16,138 bases of DNA from Phycisphaerales bacterium UBA7812 (GTDB lineage Bacteria; Planctomycetota; Phycisphaerae; Phycisphaerales; UBA1924), in contig DLBY01000041.1 of assembly GCA_002480345.1 (NCBI GenBank), positions 24,358 through 40,495 on the forward strand. The letters run 5' to 3'. The notes under the pieces were generated by a model. The model was given only the letters and a program-made list of their open reading frames with translations, was not told where the DNA came from and searched no databases. Both the position numbers and the translations under genes were made by a program. Positions 1 to 6,199 of the stretch are shown piece after piece. Every line of letters begins with the position of its first letter. Position 1 is the first letter of the stretch.

Positions 1-1248
1 GCGGGTGAGGGTGCCGGTCTTGTCGAACGCGATCGCCTCGCTGCGACCCAGCGCCTCAAGGTAGGCCCCGCCCTTGACGAGCACGCCCATCTGCGCCGAG
101 CGCGCGACGCCGCACAGGATCGCCGCGGGCGTGCCGATCGCGAGCGCGCAGGGCGATGCGGCGGTCAGGAACGCCATCGCGCGGTAGAACGCGGTGCCCC
201 ACGAGACCTCGGTCAGCAGCGGGGGCAACGCGATCAGCAGCAGCGTCGCGACGAAGACGATGGGCACATACACCGCCTCGATGCGGTCGGTGAACAGCTG
301 CGTGGGCGACTTGCTCGCCTGCGCTTCCTCCACCATGCGGATGACCCGCGCGAGCGTGGTTTCGCCCGCGGGGCGGGTGACGACGATCTCCAGGCGGCCC
401 TCCCCGTTGATCGAGCCCGCGAAGACCTCGTCGCCCGGCGCCTTGTCCACCGGCACGCTCTCCCCGGTGATCGGTGCCTCGTTGAGCGCCGACCGACCCT
501 CGTCGATCCGTCCATCCAAAGGCACGCGATCGAACGGGCGGACCACCACCCGCGCCCCCACCGCGACCTCTTCGACCGGCACCGTCGATTCCCGCCCCTG
601 CTGGTCGAGCACCGACGCGCTGTCCGGCGCGACATCGGTGAGCGCCTTGATCGACCGGCGCGCCCGGCTCAGCGCCAGGTGCTCCCCCGCCGCGCCCAGC
701 CCGAACAGGAAGAGCAGGAACGCCCCCTCCTCGTAGTGCCCCAGCGCCGCCGCCCCGCCCGCGGCGACGAACATCAGCACATCCACATCGAGCCGCTTCT
801 GGCGCAGCGCCCCGATCGCCTCGGGGAAGGTCTCCGTGCTCGTGCACACGGCGCTGACCGCGAGCAGCGCGACGCGGAGCCAGAACGGCCCGTCGAGCAG
901 GTGCACCATCCACCCGTTGACCAGCAACAGACCGCCCAGCAGCACCAGCGCGATCTCGGGGTGCTCGGCCAGCCAGCGGGCCGCGCGCACAATCAGGGAT
1001 GCCTTTCGCTGCGCCGCCTTCGGCAACGGACGCCCGTCGCACACACGCGCACCCGCGAAATCCGGGCGGAGGCCAAGGCGCCGCAGTCGCCGGTCGAGGT
1101 CTTCGAGCGTGATGTGCTCGGGGTCGTAGGCGATCCGCGCGACCCCCGCGGCGTGGGAGGTCGTCGCGCGCACATCGGGCAACCGGTTGAGGGTCGTCTC
1201 GAGGCGTCGGGCGGCGCCCTCGGAGGTCATCCCCCCGATCGGGAGCAC
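1..1248 (-). CDS. Heavy-metal-translocating P1B-type ATPase, SPC subtype (3' end outside window)
   Basis: Membrane pump that uses ATP to export a transition metal. Only the N-terminal 416 residues are in the window; the protein runs off the left edge just after the phosphorylation site. Seen: an N-terminal HMA-like ferredoxin fold (about residues 1-62) beginning LPIGGMTSEGA, four hydrophobic segments between about 75 and 200, the actuator motif TGES at 261-264, the membrane metal-site motif SPC at 365-367 and the catalytic DKTGT starting at D409. SPC in place of CPC is typical of the P1B-4 group (cobalt, iron or zinc exporters). The HMA domain lacks the usual GMTCxxC cysteines. The frame is open to a stop at 1411-1413, but the only ATG/GTG/TTG starts are GTG at 1248 and ATG at 1230; GTG keeps the first beta strand and is preferred. 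No Shine-Dalgarno sequence is evident at either. The gene is divergent from purE. The metal cannot be decided from this part. Confidence 0.9.
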   Translation of the reverse strand, partial: MLPIGGMTSEGAARRLETTLNRLPDVRATTSHAAGVARIAYDPEHITLEDLDRRLRRLGLRPDFAGARVCDGRPLPKAAQRKASLIVRAARWLAEHPEIALVLLGGLLLVNGWMVHLLDGPFWLRVALLAVSAVCTSTETFPEAIGALRQKRLDVDVLMFVAAGGAAALGHYEEGAFLLFLFGLGAAGEHLALSRARRSIKALTDVAPDSASVLDQQGRESTVPVEEVAVGARVVVRPFDRVPLDGRIDEGRSALNEAPITGESVPVDKAPGDEVFAGSINGEGRLEIVVTRPAGETTLARVIRMVEEAQASKSPTQLFTDRIEAVYVPIVFVATLLLIALPPLLTEVSWGTAFYRAMAFLTAASPCALAIGTPAAILCGVARSAQMGVLVKGGAYLEALGRSEAIAFDKTGTLTR

Positions 1249-1456
1249 GATGCAGTTCGATGGAGCGTGCCGCTGGATCGTCGGCAGCGAGATCGTCCGT
1301 CCGGTATCACCCGAGTGTTGATCCCGCCTCGGCGATCCCGTCGCGTCCAGCTTGTCCTGGATGGTGGAAATCGTGAGCCCCTGTCTCTCGGGCGGGCATC
1401 GACCCCGCGTTCACGAATCGTACCCCTCCCCTGCATCGACGCGATACGCTGCACGC
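1249..1456. promoter_or_regulatory. Divergent intergenic region, P1B ATPase / purE
   Basis: A 208-base spacer between two divergent genes. The ATPase frame stays open back to 1413 but has no usual start codon there. On the plus strand a TACGCT box lies six bases before purE. I see no clear -35 box, metal-regulator operator or riboswitch. Confidence 0.4.
1445..1450 (+). promoter_or_regulatory. -10-like box TACGCT for purE, leaderless spacing
   Basis: TACGCT fits TANNNT and ends 6 nt before the ATG of purE, so transcription would begin at or next to the A of the start codon. No Shine-Dalgarno sequence precedes the ATG. The same arrangement occurs at three other genes in this window, which supports the call. 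No matching -35 element was found. Confidence 0.5.
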
Positions 1457-1954
1457 ATGAGCGAGCCCCGCCCCCTCGTCGGCGTCATCATGGGATCGAG
1501 CAGCGACTGGGAGACCATGCGCCACGCCTGCGAATCCCTCGACACGCTGGGCATCCCCCACGAAAAACGCGTCGTGAGCGCCCACCGCACGCCCGACCTG
1601 CTGTTCGAGTACGCCTCGACCGCCCGCGGGCGGGGGCTCGAGGTCATCATCGCCGGGGCGGGCGGCGCGGCCCACCTGCCGGGGATGGTCGCCTCCAAGA
1701 CCACGCTCCCCGTGCTGGGTGTTCCGGTGCAATCGAAGGCCCTCAACGGGATGGACAGCCTGCTCTCGATCGCCCAGATGCCGGCGGGCATCCCGGTGGG
1801 CACGCTCGCAATCGGCAAGGCCGGGGCGGCGAACGCGGGCCTGCTCGCGGGGTCGATCGTGGCGGGGGCGCATCCGGAGTTCGTCGGGGCGCTGGAGACA
1901 TTCCGCCGGGAGCAGACGGCGCGGGTGTTGGCGCAGCCGGATCCGAGTTCGTGA
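1457..1954 (+). CDS. purE: 5-(carboxyamino)imidazole ribonucleotide mutase, class I PurE
   Basis: Converts N5-CAIR to CAIR in de novo purine synthesis; cytoplasmic, working after PurK. The protein has 165 residues, normal for class I PurE. Visible signatures are GSSSD at 13-17 (phosphate binding), SAHRTP at 41-46 with the catalytic His43, and GAGGAAHLPGM at 67-77. An in-frame ATG at 1352 would add 35 residues with no PurE similarity, so ATG 1457 is chosen; it also fits the TACGCT box just upstream. The stop codon overlaps the GTG of the next gene (GTGA), and purK follows two genes later, which supports the PurK-dependent bacterial route over the one-step animal-type AIR carboxylase. Confidence 0.96.
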   Translation: MSEPRPLVGVIMGSSSDWETMRHACESLDTLGIPHEKRVVSAHRTPDLLFEYASTARGRGLEVIIAGAGGAAHLPGMVASKTTLPVLGVPVQSKALNGMDSLLSIAQMPAGIPVGTLAIGKAGAANAGLLAGSIVAGAHPEFVGALETFRREQTARVLAQPDPSS

Positions 1955-2481
1955 CCCCGGCAGAGGAAAACCCGGTTCCTCCCGCGTGCGCCGAGTGCGG
2001 CTACGCCCTTGAGGGCCTCATCCCGTGTCCCGAGTGCGGGTGGTCGCCCGGCGACCCGGTCTCCTCGCGACGCATCGCTGCGGGGCTGACCTTCTACTTC
2101 GCGTGCACGATCCCAATTATCGAAGCGGTGGTTCTCGTCGGATGGGGCATCCAGCACCTGCTGGTGCCGCCCGCTTCCCGCAACATCTCGCTTGTCGCGA
2201 TCGGCGCCTCGGTGTTGGGCGTGATCACTTCGACGGTGATCTCGAACCTCGCGAAATACCGAGATGGGGTCTTCTCGCGTCTTCGCTGGGTCTGTCTTGT
2301 GCTCGCGTGCATCATCGGGATGGGCCTCGCGGCGCTCTCGCTGCTCCGACCGGGGAACCATGCGATCCTGCTCCTCGGGTTGACCCTGCTGAACCTGGGT
2401 ATCGGGTACATGCTGCTGGTGTCCGGCAACGCCTCGGTGAGCGTGCTTTCACCCGCAGAGAACGAGACCGAGCGCCGATGA
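1951..2481 (+). CDS. Zinc-ribbon membrane protein 1, inside the purE-purK block
   Basis: Function unknown. The protein has 176 residues. An N-terminal zinc ribbon has two cysteine pairs, CAEC at 13-16 and CPEC at 26-29, and is followed by four predicted membrane helices at about 45-71, 79-100, 111-132 and 138-158. The start is GTG 1951, which overlaps the purE stop as GTGA and implies translational coupling. The frame is open far upstream, but that stretch lies opposite the ATPase gene and inside purE, so it is not coding. The next gene is of the same type. Small proteins with a four-Cys ribbon plus membrane helices are, to my knowledge, common in planctomycetes, but I know of no assigned role. 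A membrane-tethered sensor or scaffold is only a guess. Confidence 0.8.
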   Translation: MTPAEENPVPPACAECGYALEGLIPCPECGWSPGDPVSSRRIAAGLTFYFACTIPIIEAVVLVGWGIQHLLVPPASRNISLVAIGASVLGVITSTVISNLAKYRDGVFSRLRWVCLVLACIIGMGLAALSLLRPGNHAILLLGLTLLNLGIGYMLLVSGNASVSVLSPAENETERR

Positions 2482-3002
2482 ATGATCGTCGCCATCAAGG
2501 TCCGGAAAGAGTCTGCCCGGGTTGCGGGTTCGACCTGACCAATCCGACGGGCCCCGTCTGCCCGGAGTGCGGGGGGCCGAGTAGCACCGCGCTCCATCCG
2601 TCGGTGCTCCGCCGACGCTTCCCGATCCTCGCGATCCTGCTCAGCGCCGAGCACGCGCTGCTCGCGCTGGGGTTCATGGCGTTCTACGCCCAGGTCACGC
2701 ACAACGGCTTTGCCGCGGCCTCCACATCGCTCGTGTTCTGGGCGATCCCGCTCGGGTTCGGGGTCGCGATCGTCCTGCTCCTGCTGGGTGGCATCTTCCG
2801 TGTCAGGCTCGGCGCAGCGGGCGCGGCCTGTCTGCAAGCACTGATCGCCGTTGCGTTCACGGCCATCGGCTGGCGGTACAGTCGCGGGCCCGGCATTGTC
2901 ATCGCGACGGCGCTTGTCCTCGCGCACGCGGTGGCCGCGGGTATCCTGCTCCGACACGCCCTGTCCATGAAAACGATCAAGCGGAGCGTCGCGCGTGCCT
3001 GA
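2478..3002 (+). CDS. Zinc-ribbon membrane protein 2, inside the purE-purK block
   Basis: Function unknown. The protein has 174 residues and the same plan as its upstream neighbour: a zinc ribbon with CPGC at 13-16 and CPEC at 28-31, then four hydrophobic helices at about 48-70, 82-105, 111-132 and 139-160, and a short basic C-terminus. The start ATG 2478 overlaps the preceding stop as ATGA; the 3' end overlaps the purK start by 8 bases. The two membrane proteins are alike in size, cysteine spacing and helix count but differ in most residues, so they look like diverged tandem paralogues. Their insertion with overlaps between purE and purK implies co-expression with purine synthesis; whether they have a role in it is unknown. 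Confidence 0.8.
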   Translation: MNDRRHQGPERVCPGCGFDLTNPTGPVCPECGGPSSTALHPSVLRRRFPILAILLSAEHALLALGFMAFYAQVTHNGFAAASTSLVFWAIPLGFGVAIVLLLLGGIFRVRLGAAGAACLQALIAVAFTAIGWRYSRGPGIVIATALVLAHAVAAGILLRHALSMKTIKRSVARA

Positions 3003-4158
3003 GAAGACCACCATCGGCATCCTCGGCTCGGGCCAACTCGGGCGCATGCTCGCCCACGCCGGCCTCCCGCTGGGGATCCGCTGCCGCTTCCTCGATGCGA
3101 CCGGCGATGCGCCCGTCCCCGCTTCGGCGGTGGGTACCGTCGATGGGCGAGGCTTTGACGACGCCGCCGTCCTCGCCGAGTTCGCCGAAGGGCTGCAGGT
3201 CGTCAGTTACGAGTTCGAGAATGTCCCGCTCGACGCGGCCCGGGCGCTCGAAGCGCAACGCCCCGTCCGCCCATCCTCACGATCGCTCGAGGTCGCCCAG
3301 GACCGCCTGAACGAGCGCGACCTGTTCGACCGCCTGGGCATCGACACACCCCGTCACGCCCCGGTCGAGACGCTGGCTGAATTGCAGGCCGCGCTCGAGG
3401 GGGGCTTCCCCCTCCCCGCGATCCTCAAGACCCGCCGCCTGGGCTACGACGGCAAGGGGCAGGCGCGGATCCACGAGATCACCGACGCCGAGCGGGCATG
3501 GAAGGAGGCGACCGCCCACGGCGCCCAGCACGACGCGGCCGAGCGGGTGCCCGCGATGCTCGACGAGATGATCCCCTTCGAGCGCGAGCTCTCGATCGTC
3601 GCGGTCCGCACCGAATCGGGCGAGACCCGCTGCTACCCGCCCTTCGAGAACACCCACGCCCACGGCATCCTCACCCGCTCGATCTGCCCGGCGCCCGGTG
3701 TCGGCGCGGGCCGCCTCGCGGAGATGGTCACCGCCGCGACCAAGATCGGGGATGACCTCGACCACATCGGCGTCTTCGCGGTCGAGTTCTTCGAGACGGG
3801 CGGGCCCGACGCCCGCCTGCTCGCCAACGAGATCGCGCCGCGTGTGCACAACACCGGGCACGCCACCATCGAGGGCTGCGAGACCAGCCAGTTCGAGAAC
3901 CACCTCCGCGCCATCCTGGACCTGCCGCTGGGCTCGACCGATGCGCGGGGCTTTTCCGCGATGCTCAACATCATCGGCGACTGGCCCGACCGCGCCGCCC
4001 TGCTCGCGGTCCCGGGCCTGCGCCTGCACGACTACGACAAGGCCCCCAAGCCCGCCCGCAAGATCGGGCATGTCACCCTCGTCGCCCCGGACCGCGCGAC
4101 GCTGATGGAGCGGGTCGAGCGGGCTCAGTCCGTGATCGCGGGCGGCGTGCGTGCCTGA
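2995..4158 (+). CDS. purK: N5-carboxyaminoimidazole ribonucleotide synthase
   Basis: ATP-grasp enzyme that joins bicarbonate to AIR, giving N5-CAIR for PurE. The protein has 387 residues, a little longer than typical. Visible: N-terminal nucleotide-like motif GSGQLG at 11-16, the ATP-grasp glycine-rich loop YDGKGQ at 151-156, ENTHAHG at 218-224, and the Mg-binding segment NEIAPRVHNTGH at 278-289; a C-terminal HDYDKAPKPARKIGH stretch matches the family. The start is GTG 2995, which overlaps the previous stop by 8 bases (GTGCCTGA); the GILGSGQLG strand begins at residue 8, as expected. It is the last gene of the purE block: the following gene has its own -10-like box within the 45-base gap. Confidence 0.95.
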   Translation: MPEKTTIGILGSGQLGRMLAHAGLPLGIRCRFLDATGDAPVPASAVGTVDGRGFDDAAVLAEFAEGLQVVSYEFENVPLDAARALEAQRPVRPSSRSLEVAQDRLNERDLFDRLGIDTPRHAPVETLAELQAALEGGFPLPAILKTRRLGYDGKGQARIHEITDAERAWKEATAHGAQHDAAERVPAMLDEMIPFERELSIVAVRTESGETRCYPPFENTHAHGILTRSICPAPGVGAGRLAEMVTAATKIGDDLDHIGVFAVEFFETGGPDARLLANEIAPRVHNTGHATIEGCETSQFENHLRAILDLPLGSTDARGFSAMLNIIGDWPDRAALLAVPGLRLHDYDKAPKPARKIGHVTLVAPDRATLMERVERAQSVIAGGVRA

Positions 4159-4192
4159 CCGTTCCGAGGTCTGCTGGATCCCCGATCCGGTC

Positions 4193-4198
4193 TACCAT
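4193..4198 (+). promoter_or_regulatory. -10-like box TACCAT for the flavodoxin-fold gene, leaderless spacing
   Basis: TACCAT lies 5 nt before the ATG at 4204, in the 45-base gap after purK. There is no Shine-Dalgarno sequence. The same hexamer precedes gatB on the other strand with 6-nt spacing. Confidence 0.45.
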
Positions 4199-4203
4199 CG
4201 CCC

Positions 4204-4782
4204 ATGCCGACTGTTGCTGTTGTGTACCACTCCGAGTTCGGGCACACCCGCGTCATCGCGGAAGCGATCGCCCGGGGCGCCTCGGTGATCGAGGGCATCG
4301 ATACCAGACTGATCTCCGTCTCGGACCTCCCGGTGCCGTCGCCCGATGGGTCGCTGACCGGCACCTGGAACGATCTGAACAGCGCGGACGCGATCGTGTT
4401 CGGCTGCCCCACCTACATGGGCAGTGTGAGCGCCAAGTTCAAGGTCTTCATGGAGTCGAGCAGCGCCATCTGGGGCACGCAGGGGTGGAAGGACAAGCTC
4501 GCCGCGGGCTTCACCAACGCGGGGGGGCTGAGCGGGGACAAGGTCAACTGCCTGATCGACCTCGCGCTGTTCGCCGCCCAGCACAGCATGATCTGGGTGA
4601 GCCAGGGCCTGTTCTACGACGCGACGGGCATCAACCGCATGGGGTCGTGGCTGGGCATGCAGGCCCAGTCGGAGAACGCGCCGCCCTCCGAGACACCGCC
4701 TCAGGAGGACCGCCGGACGGCGGAGCTCTTCGGGGGTCGGATCGGCGACGCGGTGATCCGCTGGGTCCGCGGCGCGCACTAG
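4204..4782 (+). CDS. Flavodoxin-fold NAD(P)H oxidoreductase (WrbA / FMN-reductase type)
   Basis: Probable FMN-binding quinone or flavin reductase; the substrate is unknown. The 192 residues are typical of WrbA-like proteins. The first strand and phosphate loop are visible as VVYHSEFGHTRVIAEAI from residue 6, and the second FMN-binding loop as CPTYMGSVSAKFKVFMES near the middle, followed by WGTQGWKDKLAAGFTNAGG, which matches the WrbA-family core. It differs from classical flavodoxin in that last segment. It appears to be a single-gene unit downstream of purK with its own -10-like box. The downstream pirin gene has a separate promoter-like region. A strict WrbA quinone reductase assignment would need more than sequence motifs. 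Confidence 0.8.
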   Translation: MPTVAVVYHSEFGHTRVIAEAIARGASVIEGIDTRLISVSDLPVPSPDGSLTGTWNDLNSADAIVFGCPTYMGSVSAKFKVFMESSSAIWGTQGWKDKLAAGFTNAGGLSGDKVNCLIDLALFAAQHSMIWVSQGLFYDATGINRMGSWLGMQAQSENAPPSETPPQEDRRTAELFGGRIGDAVIRWVRGAH

Positions 4783-4920
4783 AATCCAATCAAATCCCTT
4801 CCCTTCCCGACCAGACTGTTTTCTTCTGGTGGTCGTTGGAACAATTGCTGTTGAAACATCTATTGTCCCGTCGATCGACCAGACTCGTGCTGAAGCATGC
4901 GGAACAGGAAAGGACATGCC
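4783..4920 (+). promoter_or_regulatory. AT-richer upstream region and putative promoter of the pirin gene
   Basis: This 138-base gap is markedly richer in A+T than its surroundings. A plausible sigma-70 pair is TTGGAA at 4836-4841 and TCTATT at 4859-4864 with a 17-nt spacer (4 of 6 matches each). The 10-mer CGACCAGACT occurs twice, at 4808-4817 and 4876-4885, on either side of the putative promoter. A Shine-Dalgarno sequence, GGAAAGGA, sits at 4907-4914, so this transcript would have a leader. Confidence 0.4.
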
Positions 4921-5664
4921 ATGAGCACAACCGACACCACGCGTTTCAGGCTGCACCCGGCCGCGGAGCGCGGCCCGACGAACCTTCGCTGGCTCGACAG
5001 CCGGCACACCTTCAGCTTCGGGCGGTTCCACGACCCCTCGAAGATGGGGTTCCGCGCGCTCCGGGTGATCAACGATGATCGCATCGCGCCGGGGGGCGGG
5101 TTCGCCGAGCACCCCCACGACAACATGGAGATCGTGAGTTATGTCGTCGAGGGCGCTCTGGCGCACAAGGACTCGCTGGGCAACGGCTCCACGATCCGAC
5201 CGGGCGACATCCAGCGCATGACCGCGGGGACCGGCATCCGTCATTCGGAGTTCAACCCGTCCGACGCCGAGCGCGGGCGGTTTCTGCAGATCTGGATCAT
5301 CCCGGACCGGGAGGGCCTGGCCCCCGATTACGAGGAAAAAGCGACCGGCGTGCACGAGAAGACGGGTTCGCTCCGCACGATCGTCAGCCCCGAGGGCGGC
5401 GAGCACGCGGTCCGGATCAACGCGGATGTCTCGATTGACGCGGGTGTCTTCGAAGCCGGGCAGGGCGCAACCAAGTCGTTCGGTCCCTCCCGGTACGGGT
5501 GGATCCAGGTCGTCCGGGGCGATCTCGCCCTGACGATCACCTCCGAGAAGCACCGCGACGAGCTCACGATCGGTGAGGGTGACGGCGTCGAACTCGCGCC
5601 GGGCGCAACGATCCACCTCGAGGCGACCCGACGCGCCGAGGTGCTCGTCTTCGACCTCGCGTGA
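4921..5664 (+). CDS. Pirin-family protein (YhhW-like bicupin, possible quercetinase)
   Basis: A bicupin of the pirin family; some members (such as E. coli YhhW) open the quercetin ring in vitro, but the natural substrate is usually unknown. The protein has 247 residues. The N-terminal cupin carries the metal ligands H64 and H66 (EHPHDNME) and H108 and E110 (GIRHSEFN), all intact, so metal binding is likely. The second cupin (about residues 145-247) is the usual non-metal domain. An in-frame ATG at 4897 exists, but GGAAAGGA at 4907-4914 is correctly placed for ATG 4921, and the family begins with a short MSTT-type end there. It is flanked by AT-rich sequence upstream, and no terminator is visible directly after the stop. 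Confidence 0.9.
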   Translation: MSTTDTTRFRLHPAAERGPTNLRWLDSRHTFSFGRFHDPSKMGFRALRVINDDRIAPGGGFAEHPHDNMEIVSYVVEGALAHKDSLGNGSTIRPGDIQRMTAGTGIRHSEFNPSDAERGRFLQIWIIPDREGLAPDYEEKATGVHEKTGSLRTIVSPEGGEHAVRINADVSIDAGVFEAGQGATKSFGPSRYGWIQVVRGDLALTITSEKHRDELTIGEGDGVELAPGATIHLEATRRAEVLVFDLA

Positions 5665-5706
5665 ACCGCGAGACCGCAATCGGCGCACGAATTCCGACGC
5701 CCGCGC

Positions 5707-5735
5707 TTGACGGGCCGCCCCGTCTCGCTATTCAT
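5707..5735 (+). promoter_or_regulatory. Putative sigma-70 promoter for the lysW leader transcript
   Basis: TTGACG at 5707-5712 (5 of 6 matches to the -35 consensus) is followed after 16 nt by TATTCA at 5729-5734, a weak -10. Predicted transcription start is about 5741, giving a leader RNA of some 237 bases before lysW. The -10 is poor, so this rests mainly on the -35 and on what follows. Confidence 0.45.
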
Positions 5736-5746
5736 TGTCCTCGACA

Positions 5747-5763
5747 GGCGGGATCGCCCCGCC
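5747..5763 (+). other. GC hairpin in the lysW leader
   Basis: GGCGGG at 5747-5752 can pair perfectly with CCCGCC at 5758-5763 around a 5-base loop. It has no following T tract, so it is not a terminator. It lies just upstream of the GGAG at 5769-5772 that would serve the leader ORF, leaving that ribosome site free. Confidence 0.35.
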
Positions 5764-5779
5764 CCGATGGAGCACACGC

Positions 5780-5863
5780 GTGACGAACGCCGCGATGAAA
5801 AAAGCCGCGAAAGCGAAAGCCGAGGGCGAGGCCCGGGCGATCGTTGCGGCGTGCGGTGGGTGA
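5780..5863 (+). CDS. Candidate lysine-containing leader peptide of the lysW operon
   Basis: A 27-codon ORF with GTG start: MTNAAMKKAAKAKAEGEA then RAIVAACGG. A GGAG at 5769-5772 is well placed before the GTG. Twenty of the 26 codons after the start end in G or C, as in real genes here, and four of the other six are lysine codons: all four lysines use AAA (5798-5818), while neighbouring genes mostly use AAG. The stop lies 41 bases before an intrinsic terminator, which is followed by lysW: the layout of a transcription attenuator. A 22-residue version could start at ATG 5795. Leader-peptide attenuation has, as I recall, been reported for the Thermus lysine cluster. It could instead be chance in a non-coding leader; no function outside regulation is suggested. 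Confidence 0.5.
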   Translation: MTNAAMKKAAKAKAEGEARAIVAACGG

Positions 5864-5913
5864 GCGTTCACAAGCGTTCACGACACGGACCGAACACCGA
5901 TCGACCCCCGGGC
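5831..5913 (+). promoter_or_regulatory. Possible antiterminator pairing
   Basis: GCCCGGG at 5831-5837 (inside the leader ORF) can pair with CCCGGGC at 5907-5913 (the 5' arm of the terminator), and GATCG at 5839-5843 can extend the helix by pairing with CGATC at 5898-5902. This would prevent the terminator from forming. A ribosome held at the AAA codons would leave 5831-5843 free; a ribosome reaching the stop codon would cover it. Found by eye; short GC matches are common in this GC-rich DNA. Confidence 0.35.
5863..5881 (+). repeat. Tandem 9-bp direct repeat AGCGTTCAC, 10-bp period
   Basis: AGCGTTCAC occurs at 5863-5871 and again at 5873-5881, one helical turn apart, between the leader ORF stop and the terminator. 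On the other strand it reads GTGAACGCT twice. This spacing is typical of sites bound by a head-to-tail protein dimer, but no regulator gene is near. Confidence 0.6.
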
Positions 5914-5937
5914 CCCGAAGCCCGGGGGTTTTTCTTT
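5905..5937 (+). terminator. Strong intrinsic terminator 40 nt upstream of lysW
   Basis: CCCCCGGGC at 5905-5913 pairs perfectly with GCCCGGGGG at 5920-5928 across a six-base loop, followed by TTTTTCTTT at 5929-5937. It is the clearest Rho-independent terminator in the window. It is 240 bases beyond the pirin stop but only 40 before lysW, so it either attenuates the lysW operon or ends a short upstream transcript. Confidence 0.9.
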
Positions 5938-5977
5938 ATCATCACCGAGTCCAGAACCTCTGCGAAAGGACCATGCC

Positions 5978-6157
5978 ATGAGCACGACCGCGACCGCCAA
6001 CTGCCCCGAGTGCGATGCCCCTGTCTCGTTCGCCAAGCCCCCGCTCAACGGCGAGGTCGTCCGCTGCGGCGACTGCGGCGTCGAGCTCGAGGTCACCAAC
6101 GCGGACCCGATCACCCTCGAAGTCGCGCCCGAGGTCGAGGAAGACTGGGGGGAATGA
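5978..6157 (+). CDS. lysW: Amino-group carrier protein LysW
   Basis: A small acidic carrier protein of 59 residues. The alpha-amino group of the pathway substrate is attached to its C-terminal glutamate, protecting the amine and presenting the intermediate to LysX, LysZ, LysY and LysK. Seen: zinc-ribbon cysteines C9, C12, C30 and C33, an acidic C-terminal half, and the diagnostic C-terminal EDWGE. ATG 5978 is preceded by GAAAGGA at 5964-5970; the ATG at 5973 is in another frame and stops after two codons. It is first in the cluster, 42 bases before lysX. Because it is short and overlapped by longer spurious frames, automatic annotation could easily miss it. Confidence 0.96.
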   Translation: MSTTATANCPECDAPVSFAKPPLNGEVVRCGDCGVELEVTNADPITLEVAPEVEEDWGE

Positions 6158-6199
6158 GCCGCCCCGCTCGGCACGCACCACACTGACGGGAACACACCC

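Noticed and set aside
679..1950. 600-codon plus-strand frame ending at 2481
   Set aside because: Its first 424 codons lie opposite the ATPase gene and across purE and are arginine/proline-rich without motifs. Only the part from GTG 1951 is real.
5937..5942. TATCAT as the main lysW promoter
   Set aside because: It matches the -10 consensus in five of six bases but overlaps the terminator tail and has no -35. It is kept as the main alternative to attenuation and not listed as a feature.
5707..6186. 159-codon plus-strand frame across the leader and lysW
   Set aside because: It runs through the terminator and overlaps lysW in another frame; LysW, with its four cysteines and EDWGE end, is the true gene.
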